The notes under the pieces: model-generated | Databases searched by the model: none | Told to the model about the DNA's origin: nothing | What the model saw: the letters and a program-made list of their open reading frames with translations, nothing else | Shown: one piece after another, positions 8,436-16,538 of the stretch | Position numbering within the stretch: position 1 is the first letter of the stretch | Layout of the letters: the number at the start of each line of letters is the position of its first letter | Origin: an uncultured Prevotellaceae bacterium | Lineage (GTDB): Bacteria; Bacteroidota; Bacteroidia; Bacteroidales; Bacteroidaceae | Assembly: GCA_947165505.1 (NCBI GenBank) | Contig: CAMVAT010000009.1 | Location: 34,968 to 98,967, forward strand | Direction of reading: 5' to 3' | DNA length: 64,000 nucleotides | Translations under genes and position numbers: made by a program

Positions 8436-10421
8436 TTACCATCCGGGATTCTGAGGATATTCAGAATAGAGGAATACTTCCTTCTCCTTGAGTGGCAACA
8501 AGTAATGCTTCGTATTCAGCTTGCGCGTGAGGATCAGGGTGTGGTCCCATCCTGTCTTCTCGGCATAGCGCGGATCTTCCTCTTTGAAGTTGTAGTCGCC
8601 CACACGCTTGAACTCGGCACGTGTCTTGATATTGTAGGGATACTCGGTGAGGAGCAGCCAGCGCTGCAGGTCGTTCCAGCGCATACCCTCGAAAGCGAGT
8701 TCGCAAGCACGCTCGCGGCGCACCTCGTCGATGAACTTCTGCTGCGAGCCTGTCCAGTTGGCAGTGACGTGTCCGCATCCTACGCGGTCGCGGAGCTTGT
8801 TGATGGCATCCTCGGCCGTGAGGCTGCACTTGCTGCTCTTGAACGAGGCGCCTTGTACAGCGGCACCAGCCTCGGCATAGAGCAGATAGACATCGGCCAG
8901 ACGCATGTAGGGCAGATAGGTCTGCAGTGCACCACCCCAGCTGTACATACCGTCGTCTTTATTGCACTGGTGGGGCACGAGTTTCTGGCAGAAGTAACCT
9001 GTGCGGCTGCCGTTGGCCTCACGCTCGGTGACACCCGTGGGCACCATGTTGCCGCCGGTGAACATCTCCATGTACTGGAAGGCGAGGTTGGCCTCGGCGC
9101 AGTTGTTGATGTACTTGAATCCGTCGAACACGATATCGTGATAGAAGCGCGGGTCGCGGTCGGCATACGGATGGGTGGGGTCGAATCCCGAGTTGGGGTT
9201 GAGCGTGCCGTCAGCATTGACGATGGGTTCACCGTTGGCCATACCGTAAGCATAATCGACATAGTTGGCCGTAGGCATGTGAATCACTGCGTCGTGCTCT
9301 ACGATGTTGTTCACCTTGGGACCCCACAGCTTGGTGAAGTTCCAGTTCGAACCGTTCTGCTCTGTTGTCGGTCCTGTCATCATCGCCTCGATGCTGCCTG
9401 GCCCTTTCCATCCCTGACCCGTGGTACGGAAGATGTCAGAGAAATTGTTGGTCGACCCTTTCGCTGCTTCGTGGTCATAGATATTAGAGTACTCGTAAGA
9501 GCAGAGTCCGTAAGGGGTAGCGCCCGATTCCACCAGAGCGATACACTCGCCCAAGGCATCGGCGGCTTGCTGTGCCAGCTCCTTATTATAGCTATAGGTA
9601 TTTCCATTGGCCAGGGCTCCCATCTGCGCGCCTTTCTCCCAAAGCGGCGATGCAGCCCAGAGCTGCACCTTGCCCAAGTAAGCCAGTGCCACAGCCTTGG
9701 TGATGCGGATACTATTGTTGCCAAGCGTTTTTTTACCGATGGTGGTTCGGTCCCAGTCGGCAGGCAGCAGATCGGCAGCCTTTCGGAAGTCGGCTGCACA
9801 TCTCTCCGCGCACTCACGGTATGAGAGACGCGGCAAGTCAAATACCTCGTCGGGAGAGAGAGAGCGGTCGACATAGGGCATTCCGCCAAACCACGCTATG
9901 AGCTCCTCGTGCCACCAGGCGCGGAAGAAATAGAGCTGACCTGCGATGAAGTTTTTCTCCTCCTGTGTGGCGTCGGTCAACTTGCTCAGGTTTTCCAGAC
10001 CTACGTTGGCCTTGCGGATGCAATACCAGGCATGTCCGTTGAGCGAGTGGTTGAACTTATCGGTAGAGGTGGGATTAGAGCCCGGCCGGTTGAGCCAGCT
10101 CTGCTGACCACCCTTGTCGCCCTCGTCGTACCAGTGGCGGTAGTCGCCCAGGTCGAAGTGTGCGGTGACATGGGTGTCGCCCAGACCCGAGTTCATGATT
10201 TCGTCTTCACCCCAGTTGAAGGTAGTACACCAGTAGCACGACTCCTTGTTGGGTATGCAGTTGTAGATTTCCTCCACGAATCCCTGGAAGTTGGTGAAGT
10301 TTTTGAAAGCTTCATTCGCATTCACGGTAGAGTCTGGCTCTTTGTCAAGGTAATCCGTGCACGAAGAGAGTCCCAAGGTCAAGGCAGCTACACCTATTAT
10401 AATATATTGTAACTTTTTCAT
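8436..10421 (-). CDS. xusB: SusD/RagB-family xylan-binding lipoprotein XusB
   Basis: Lipoprotein of 661 residues with the lipobox LGLSSC near residue 21. The C-terminal RagB/SusD signature RRERACELAFEGMRWNDLQR is present. It is the surface binding partner of XusA, whose stop lies only 14 bp upstream. The other SusD in the operon is clearly divergent in sequence, so the two pairs are old paralogues and not a recent duplication. Confidence 0.93.
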   Translation of the reverse strand: MKKLQYIIIGVAALTLGLSSCTDYLDKEPDSTVNANEAFKNFTNFQGFVEEIYNCIPNKESCYWCTTFNWGEDEIMNSGLGDTHVTAHFDLGDYRHWYDEGDKGGQQSWLNRPGSNPTSTDKFNHSLNGHAWYCIRKANVGLENLSKLTDATQEEKNFIAGQLYFFRAWWHEELIAWFGGMPYVDRSLSPDEVFDLPRLSYRECAERCAADFRKAADLLPADWDRTTIGKKTLGNNSIRITKAVALAYLGKVQLWAASPLWEKGAQMGALANGNTYSYNKELAQQAADALGECIALVESGATPYGLCSYEYSNIYDHEAAKGSTNNFSDIFRTTGQGWKGPGSIEAMMTGPTTEQNGSNWNFTKLWGPKVNNIVEHDAVIHMPTANYVDYAYGMANGEPIVNADGTLNPNSGFDPTHPYADRDPRFYHDIVFDGFKYINNCAEANLAFQYMEMFTGGNMVPTGVTEREANGSRTGYFCQKLVPHQCNKDDGMYSWGGALQTYLPYMRLADVYLLYAEAGAAVQGASFKSSKCSLTAEDAINKLRDRVGCGHVTANWTGSQQKFIDEVRRERACELAFEGMRWNDLQRWLLLTEYPYNIKTRAEFKRVGDYNFKEEDPRYAEKTGWDHTLILTRKLNTKHYLLPLKEKEVFLYSEYPQNPGW

Positions 10422-10435
10422 TGCTATGTCCTCAA

Positions 10436-13400
10436 TTAAAGGTTAAATTTGATACCGAAGTTGATACGTTTCATCGTAGGATAAGCACCGTTGCCGGCAT
10501 TGTGGTTTCCGCCGAAGTTCGACTCACGGTCATCAGGCATGCGTGTCCAGAGCCAGAGGTTGTTGCCGCTGACGAACACTTTCAGGTCTTTCACGCCGAG
10601 TTTACGTACCCACGGCTGTGTGAAGGTGTAAGCCACCTCGACGTTCTTCAGACGGATGTAACTACCGTCGCAGAGATACTGTGTGCCGTGATAGAGGCGG
10701 TCGTTACCGATCTTAGAGTTGAAACGCGGTGTCACGAGGTCGGCACCGTTGTGGTCGATGCTCCACCATGTGCCCTGGTCATATACGTTGGCCAGCATCA
10801 CGTCGGCAAAGCTCACCATGGTGACATCACGTGTGACGTTGGTCACGCCGTAGAACTGTGCGAAGCAGCTGAATCCCTTCCACTCGAATCCGATCGTGGC
10901 ATTGTAGGTGTTCTGGGGGAATCCGGTGAATCCGTAGGGCACCTGGTCGTTGACGTTATCCACGATACCATCGCCGTTGAAGTCGGTGATGTAGTAGTCG
11001 CCGGGCAACTTCAGGTTGTTGTTGCTGTCGTATTTCGGAGCGCCGTAGATATCATCGTAGGTCTGCATCATCCCCTGGTCGAGGTATGTGCGCACCTGGT
11101 CGATGCTGTAGCCGGCCTCTTTACGGTAGGCGGGGAGCAGCGGAGCATCGTCTTTCACCTTGATCTTATTCACGGCGTGTGTCATGCTGGCGTTGGCCCA
11201 TACGCGCATCTGGTTGGCAAACACCTTGTTGAAACGCACCTCTATTTCAAAACCGTTGGTAGACACCTTACCGAGGTTGGCCACGGGGGGAGTCTGACCG
11301 AAGTAGGCGGGTATGGCACGCTCACCGCCCTGCACCAGAATGTCCTTACGGCTGTCATGGAAGATTTCCACTGCGCCGGCAAACATGCCTCCGAGGATAG
11401 CATAGTCAATACCGAAATTGAACTTCTTTACGGTCTCCCAGTGCACGTCGGAGTTGCCCAGCGATGATTCGCGATACCATTTATAGGGAGATTCGGTACG
11501 CGTATAGTCCATTCGCGTGGCACCGCCATAAGCCCACTGATCCATATAGAGGTGTCGAGCGCCGATATTGTCATCACCGATCTCACCATAGCTGGCGCGG
11601 AGTTTCAACATATCGATGATATTGCGCTCGCGGAGGTATTTCATGAAGGGTTCCTCGCTGATCATCCAGCCGATAGCCCCTGAATTGAAGAATCCGAAGC
11701 GGTTGTCGCGCGAGAATTTCTCAGAACCGTTGTAGGCTCCGTTGTACTCAAAGAAGTAGCGTCCGTTGTAAGCGTATGTGGCACGGAACACCCAATCCTC
11801 ACGACGGGCGGGCACCATCGAACCGGTAGCGTACTCCTGACGGGCGAACACACCCATGGCAGTGACATCGTGCAGGCCGAACTGTCGTGCCCAGTTGAGT
11901 TGGAGCTGATAGTTGAGGTTGCGCTGTGTAGCCCAGTTATTGACCGAACCGCCTTGTGTTGACCACTCGTTGCCGCGGGTATAGTCGAAGCGGTCGTTGG
12001 CCTCGTACGACTCTTTATAATTAGGTACGCCCGTGACGGGGTCTATCCATTTGTGCTGCGGGTCGTGATAGAGGTCGTTGATACCGCGCGAGTCCTCACG
12101 GAAGGTGTTGTCCCATGCGATCATTCCACGGAAGTTCAATCCCTTGGTGATGAAGTCGAGGTTCTGCTCCAACACGAAGTCGGTGGTGATGCGGGTGGTG
12201 GTCACCTCCTGCTGTCCGCCGAGCGCCACGGCCTCGGCCGAGTTAGACACGTTGGTCGAGCCGGGCAGGTATCCCCACGAGCCATCGCTATATTGCGGCA
12301 TGAAGGCGTCGGGCGAAATGTTATACACACCGGCCCATTTCTGCGAGAGTTGCCAGTCGTTCTCCACCAGATTGCTCCACGGGGTCTTCTGCTTGCCGTT
12401 CATACCGGCGATATTGATTTTGAAGACGGTGGTCTTGGTGATGTTGAAGTCGAGGTTCGAGCGCACGCCCACACGGTTGTAGCCGTAACCCGTCTCGTAC
12501 TGGCGTCCGTTGTCGAAATCCTTGAACAGGTCACCCTCTTTCACGAAATCGACACTGGCAAAGTATTTCACGAAGCGTGTACCGCCGCTGACGTTGAGGT
12601 TGGCGTTGTACGACATGGTATAGTCTTCGAACAGTGCGTTCTGCCAATCGATGTTGGGGTAGCGCTCGCGCTGCTCCACGGTCGTCTGGTTGCGGTAGTT
12701 CTCGATGAAGCTCACCGGACGGACATAGGCAAAGCTAGAGGGGTAGATGTTGAGCTCATGCTCAATCACGGTGTTGCGAGCCATGAGGGCATCGTAAGAG
12801 TCGTACTTGTCGGGCAACTTCGAAGGAATCTTCATGATGGCGTTGGCCGACACCGAGATTTGTGCTTTTCCTTCTTGTCCGCGCTTGGTGGTGATGAGGA
12901 TGACACCGTTAGCACCCTTCACACCATAGACGGCGGTAGCAGAAGCATCTTTCAGTACGGAGATAGAAGCGACCGACTGCATGTCAACGGTTGACATGGG
13001 TCGCTCGATACCATCGACGAGCACCAGCGGCTCGGAGTTGTTCCACGACGAGGCGCCACGAATCACGATCTTCGGGTCTTCCTCGCCCGGCATACCACTC
13101 GAGGCCATGGTCACCACACCGGGCAGGTTACCGGTGAGTGCCGCGCCGATGTCGTTGATACCAGCGGCTCGTTGCAGCGTCTCGCCCGTGGTCTGAGTGA
13201 TAGCACCCACCACCGAGGCTTTCTTCTGCTGTCCGTAACCCACGACCACCACTTCATTGAGGATCTGTGTGTCGTCCTTCAACGAGATGCTGATGTTCGT
13301 TTTCCCTGCAACATCGATCTCCATGGCATCATACCCTACGTATGAGACCACGAGTACGACACCCTTCTGATCGGGGATAGACAGTGAGAAGTTACCGTCC

Positions 13401-13588
13401 AGATCAGTGAGTGTTCCGAGCGTACTGTTGCCTTTCACATTGACGGTGGCACCGATGAGCGGCTCGCCATTCTCGTCCGTTACATTTCCCTTGATTGTCC
13501 TATTCTGCGCAAAAGCGGCGCTGACATCGAATGCCAACAACAGAAGCACAACCGAGAGAAAGTGAAAAAGTTTACTTGCTTTTCTCAT
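10436..13588 (-). CDS. xusA: SusC-family TonB-dependent transporter XusA
   Basis: First gene of the xylan operon, 1050 residues. Domains in order: signal peptide (to about 27), carboxypeptidase-regulatory-like beta-sandwich (IKGNVTDENGEPLIGATV, about 34-115), plug (NEVVVVGYGQQKKASVVG; VLKDASATAVYGVKGANG), and barrel ending in a terminal aromatic-containing strand (INFGIKFNL). It imports xylan fragments across the outer membrane with XusB. The order xusA-B-C-D-E-xyn10C is the arrangement described for Prevotella bryantii. Its promoter carries the GTTACA pair described at 13685-13751. Confidence 0.95.
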   Translation of the reverse strand: MRKASKLFHFLSVVLLLLAFDVSAAFAQNRTIKGNVTDENGEPLIGATVNVKGNSTLGTLTDLDGNFSLSIPDQKGVVLVVSYVGYDAMEIDVAGKTNISISLKDDTQILNEVVVVGYGQQKKASVVGAITQTTGETLQRAAGINDIGAALTGNLPGVVTMASSGMPGEEDPKIVIRGASSWNNSEPLVLVDGIERPMSTVDMQSVASISVLKDASATAVYGVKGANGVILITTKRGQEGKAQISVSANAIMKIPSKLPDKYDSYDALMARNTVIEHELNIYPSSFAYVRPVSFIENYRNQTTVEQRERYPNIDWQNALFEDYTMSYNANLNVSGGTRFVKYFASVDFVKEGDLFKDFDNGRQYETGYGYNRVGVRSNLDFNITKTTVFKINIAGMNGKQKTPWSNLVENDWQLSQKWAGVYNISPDAFMPQYSDGSWGYLPGSTNVSNSAEAVALGGQQEVTTTRITTDFVLEQNLDFITKGLNFRGMIAWDNTFREDSRGINDLYHDPQHKWIDPVTGVPNYKESYEANDRFDYTRGNEWSTQGGSVNNWATQRNLNYQLQLNWARQFGLHDVTAMGVFARQEYATGSMVPARREDWVFRATYAYNGRYFFEYNGAYNGSEKFSRDNRFGFFNSGAIGWMISEEPFMKYLRERNIIDMLKLRASYGEIGDDNIGARHLYMDQWAYGGATRMDYTRTESPYKWYRESSLGNSDVHWETVKKFNFGIDYAILGGMFAGAVEIFHDSRKDILVQGGERAIPAYFGQTPPVANLGKVSTNGFEIEVRFNKVFANQMRVWANASMTHAVNKIKVKDDAPLLPAYRKEAGYSIDQVRTYLDQGMMQTYDDIYGAPKYDSNNNLKLPGDYYITDFNGDGIVDNVNDQVPYGFTGFPQNTYNATIGFEWKGFSCFAQFYGVTNVTRDVTMVSFADVMLANVYDQGTWWSIDHNGADLVTPRFNSKIGNDRLYHGTQYLCDGSYIRLKNVEVAYTFTQPWVRKLGVKDLKVFVSGNNLWLWTRMPDDRESNFGGNHNAGNGAYPTMKRINFGIKFNL

Positions 13589-13684
13589 TGTTTCATTGAT
13601 AATAATATTAATTGTAAAAATGTTTCGTTAGAAAATTTCAGTTGCGGTTAGCTGCATTATTTAAGAATCTGTAAAAATTCTGTG

Positions 13685-13751
13685 CAAAGGTAAAAAAACG
13701 TTATTTTTTTCGCATTGCCAGATGATACACAGACTTTGCAAAATGTTACAT
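13685..13751 (-). promoter_or_regulatory. xusA promoter with 21-bp-spaced half-sites
   Basis: On the minus strand TACCTTTG (13685-13692) matches the Bacteroidetes -7 box TAnnTTTG. No TTG is seen at -33. Read on the plus strand, GATACAC (13724-13730) and GTTACAT (13745-13751) are exactly 21 bp apart with the spacer AGACTTTGCAAAAT. The nearer site begins 32 bp from the box, as at the other promoters of the set. The leader to xusA is about 90 nt. Confidence 0.75.
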
Positions 13752-13776
13752 TCCGCTCTACATCGGGGCTGACAGG

Positions 13777-15789
13777 CTATTTTATGAGTGTTTTACGTCC
13801 GTTAACAATATATAACCCTTCATGCGGCGGATGGTTTTCCATGATGCGCCGGCCTTGCAAATCGTAGATGCCGCGGGGTGCATTTTGTAGTGATTCATGT
13901 ATTCCGACCTCGTCGATGGCGGTGGCTGGGTTCACTCCGTCGTTGCTCAGGAACACCTCTTTGATGCTCACCTCACCGGCGCCGGTGGTCCAGAAGCCTA
14001 CGATATAGATGTGCGAGGGATCCATCAGCTCGTTGTTGCTCTTGCGGCGCATCTGTTGCAGGTCGATGACCAGTTCGGTCTTTGTGCCGAAGTCGTTCTC
14101 GCAGGCGCCGCTCCAATAGCTGTTCTGGTCGAAGAGGCGGAACGAGGCTCCGCAGTTCTGCTGCCTGTTGAGTCGCGCCACGATATAGCGGTAAGCCGAC
14201 AGGTCGATGCCGCTGCCATACTGCCAGCCGCCGAACCCCCACTGCCCGGTGTGCAGGTTGCCTGTGGCGGGGTTGAAGGTGCCCGTCTCCCAGATGCTGG
14301 GATTGAAGCCGTCGGCGGTGAGTGGGAAGTACGACACCAAGACCGTGACCTGATAGTCGTGCGTCTGCCCTTGCGGGTCGGTGTAAGAAACATCGATGGT
14401 GGCCGTGCCCTGCCCTGCGGCCACGAGCGTGCCGCCACGGACGGTCACCACACCCGGGTTGCTCACGGTGTATGTCGCGTCGCCCGCCACGTCGAGCACC
14501 AGTCCGTCGGTGGTGGTGGCGGTGAGGGGGAGTGCGAGCGCCGTGCCGGGCAACATAGTAATAGAGGTACGCGCGAGGGTGACACCCGTCACCGTCGGTG
14601 TCCACCCGTCGGCGCGCTGCCGCGCATACTCCTGATACCAGTGATAGCAAGGCCAGGGGCATGCCTCGGGGTCGGTGAGGAATGTGTACTGCCCGTCGGC
14701 CGGTGCCTGATCGCAGAACTGTGCCAGCAGTTCGCCGCCCGTGAAGAGCAGCCAGCTCACGTTGCCACTCTCGTCGGCCAGCCGTTTGAAGTTGGCGCCG
14801 AAGCCCTGTCCGCCCGCAGTGCCGGTGTATGACTTACCCCACGAACTGTCGTATTTGTTGGGTGCCCAGTCCATCTCGGTCACCACGATGGGTGCGAAGC
14901 TGCTGCACGGGGATATCTGGTCTTCCCATCCCCGCTTGAAGTCGGCGTAGTTGATTTCCACATTGTCGTCGCCATGGTTGCCGTTGTACCATCCGGGATA
15001 GCAGTGCACGGCATATCCGATATTCTCGCCCTGCACCGGTGTGGCTGCAAAGCCGGCGTATTGCGACTGCCATCCCAGTCCGGGAATGAGCAGGATATTG
15101 TCGCATCCGTTGGCACGTATCTGATCGACCACGGGCTGGATGTAACGGGCCATCTCGTCGGTGCCCGCCTTCTGCCCGTCGGCATTGAGGATGCTGATGG
15201 GCTCGTTGGCCAGTTCAAACATGATGCCGGGATTGTTTTTCAGTCGCAGGTCGCGGCTCACGATGTCCCACACGGTCTTGAGATACTGCTGATAGGCGTC
15301 GCCCACGCGGATATTGTCAGGGCAGACGCCCGGCGGGCGCATCACCACATAGAGGCCTTTGTCGATGGCATAGAGCGCCATCGGCACAAACACCTCGTTG
15401 AGGTATTTCTTAAAGCGGTTGACATCGAAGTGCGAGATGTCGTTCTCCTGGATGCCATAGATGCCCGGTGTGTTACTCCAATAGGGGTCCATGTGCTGGC
15501 GCACGAAGTCCATCTTCCATCCCGCGGCGAGGATGCCGTCGATGATACCTTTATTATATTTGAGGCATCCCTGCACATCGTAGTTCGTCCATCGCTTGCC
15601 CTGCTCGTTAAACCAGGGGCTGAACGTCTGTGCGAACCCGTGCAGGTTGACGATGCGTCCGGCATCGTCTTTGAAATAGCGGCCCTCGACATGGAGCGGG
15701 GGCACCGTGGCCATGGCCGCAGCAGCCATGAGCGCAATCGTCCATAAGAGTAGTAGTTTCTTCATGCTTTTCTTCATGCTTTTCTTCAT
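13777..15789 (-). CDS. secreted GH5-family glycoside hydrolase with Ig-like and CBM-like regions
   Basis: 670 residues. A signal peptide is followed by a GH5-type (beta/alpha)8 barrel (about 30-395). Glu196 in ELANEP is the expected acid/base and Glu305 in VVTEMDW the expected nucleophile. A bacterial Ig-like domain (about 400-485) and a beta-rich region (about 490-620) follow. The chain ends with the RGIYDLQGRR ... YIVNGRK tail shared with the two giant proteins nearby. The substrate (xylan, glucan or mannan) cannot be read from sequence. The N-terminus repeats MKKS twice before MKKLLLLW, so starts at 15789, 15777 and 15765 are all possible. Its promoter has the same half-site pair as xusA. 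Confidence 0.85.
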   Translation of the reverse strand: MKKSMKKSMKKLLLLWTIALMAAAAMATVPPLHVEGRYFKDDAGRIVNLHGFAQTFSPWFNEQGKRWTNYDVQGCLKYNKGIIDGILAAGWKMDFVRQHMDPYWSNTPGIYGIQENDISHFDVNRFKKYLNEVFVPMALYAIDKGLYVVMRPPGVCPDNIRVGDAYQQYLKTVWDIVSRDLRLKNNPGIMFELANEPISILNADGQKAGTDEMARYIQPVVDQIRANGCDNILLIPGLGWQSQYAGFAATPVQGENIGYAVHCYPGWYNGNHGDDNVEINYADFKRGWEDQISPCSSFAPIVVTEMDWAPNKYDSSWGKSYTGTAGGQGFGANFKRLADESGNVSWLLFTGGELLAQFCDQAPADGQYTFLTDPEACPWPCYHWYQEYARQRADGWTPTVTGVTLARTSITMLPGTALALPLTATTTDGLVLDVAGDATYTVSNPGVVTVRGGTLVAAGQGTATIDVSYTDPQGQTHDYQVTVLVSYFPLTADGFNPSIWETGTFNPATGNLHTGQWGFGGWQYGSGIDLSAYRYIVARLNRQQNCGASFRLFDQNSYWSGACENDFGTKTELVIDLQQMRRKSNNELMDPSHIYIVGFWTTGAGEVSIKEVFLSNDGVNPATAIDEVGIHESLQNAPRGIYDLQGRRIMENHPPHEGLYIVNGRKTLIK

Positions 15790-15816
15790 TGATCTATGAT
15801 GTTTGTCTTGATGTCT

Positions 15817-15845
15817 AAAAAAAGGGCAGGCTCGCCTGCCTGCCC
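15817..15845 (-). terminator. intrinsic terminator after the first acidic peptide gene
   Basis: GGGCAGGC (15824-15831) pairs perfectly with GCCTGCCC (15838-15845). On the minus strand the stem is followed by seven T (15817-15823). It lies downstream of the peptide gene at 16057. It also lies inside the GH5 leader, between the GH5 promoter and its start codon, so readthrough or attenuation there is possible. Confidence 0.7.
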
Positions 15846-15915
15846 ATCAAGTGAAAAAACCTAAAATTGAAACCTAAAATGAATTCTGCTAAAACTGTTA
15901 TTTGATTTTCTGTTG

Positions 15916-15982
15916 CAAAAATAATGTGATTCTCAGAGATTCACATTGCTGAATGTTACACGTATCTGCTACTTTGTTACAA
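15916..15982 (-). promoter_or_regulatory. GH5 gene promoter with 21-bp-spaced half-sites
   Basis: The minus-strand box TATTTTTG lies at 15916-15923 with no -33 TTG. GTTACAC (15955-15961) and GTTACAA (15976-15982) are 21 bp apart, and the nearer one begins 32 bp from the box. A transcript from here would pass through the hairpin at 15817-15845 before the GH5 start. Confidence 0.7.
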
Positions 15983-16056
15983 AGCTGTTTTTTCCTGTGA
16001 AAATGTCATTTTTGTTACATGGTCAGCCGATGATTCATCGTATGACCGTAACTTTT

Positions 16057-16284
16057 TCACCACAAGTAACCGGTATGTCCCCAGTCTTCACCAGGCTTTT
16101 GCTCTTCCTCGTCGAACGACCAAGCGTTGGCATCGCCGAAGTTGTGATTGCCACCGTCCTCGCCTGTGCCCGGCGTACCGCCGGCCACCGTCGATTGAGG
16201 GCCTATCTCGATGCTGTCGAGCACGGAAGAATGAAGACGTACGTGCACTGTTTCGGTTAAGGGTTGAATATATCTCTTTTTCAT
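16057..16284 (-). CDS. short acidic peptide, paralogue of 19842-20075
   Basis: 75 residues and no recognised domain. It begins MKKRYIQPLTETV, has a Gly-rich centre (VAGGTPGTGEDG), an acidic block (ANAWSFDEEE) and the C-terminus GYLW. The paralogue at 19842 is nearly identical in residues 6-44 and again in GDANAWSFDEEE and the last GYLW. It differs in the stretches between, which suggests selection on the protein. Short Bacteroidales proteins starting MKKxYIxP are widespread and uncharacterised. It has no signal peptide. It lies 254 bp after the 1018-residue protein gene, on the same strand, and a terminator follows, so it is probably the last gene of that unit. Confidence 0.7.
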   Translation of the reverse strand: MKKRYIQPLTETVHVRLHSSVLDSIEIGPQSTVAGGTPGTGEDGGNHNFGDANAWSFDEEEQKPGEDWGHTGYLW

Positions 16285-16311
16285 TTTTAATTATCTAAAT
16301 AATTGTTTATG

Positions 16312-16388
16312 TCTGCGATACTACACGAATTATTCTTATCTGCGACGCTACACGAATGATTGTTCTTGTCTGCGACGCTACACGAATG
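16312..16388. repeat. three direct repeats of a 21-24-bp unit
   Basis: Three copies of TCTGCGAcgCTACACGAATg begin at 16312, 16339 and 16369. The same triplet recurs at 20103-20182. Both triplets lie between a giant secreted protein gene and its acidic peptide gene. Spacing is 27-30 bp, and the intervening bases are not unique spacers, so this is not a CRISPR. Confidence 0.8.
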
Positions 16389-16464
16389 CGCATGAATGAA
16401 ACACGAATGATTCATCAATGATATCTGGTGTGATTCGCTTGCGGCAACCCCCATTTTCAGAGTA

Positions 16465-16531
16465 ACCTCTCCCCTCCCTGCAAGGGAGGGGCCGGAGGTG
16501 GGTCTGATTGGGGAGGGGATGGGGGTGAGGC
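16465..16531. repeat. GC-rich palindromic intergenic element
   Basis: CCCCTCCCT (16471-16479) pairs with AGGGAGGGG (16483-16491), followed by GGTGGGTCT and a second GGGGAGGGG block. It is almost identical to 20258-20324 and related to elements at 54343 and 57889. It lies just after the stop of the 1018-residue protein gene. Confidence 0.75.
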
Positions 16532-16538
16532 TTTTTTT

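Noticed and set aside
16312..16388. Possible CRISPR array
   Set aside because: Only three copies with nearly identical, short intervening bases, duplicated elsewhere with the gene pair, and no cas gene.
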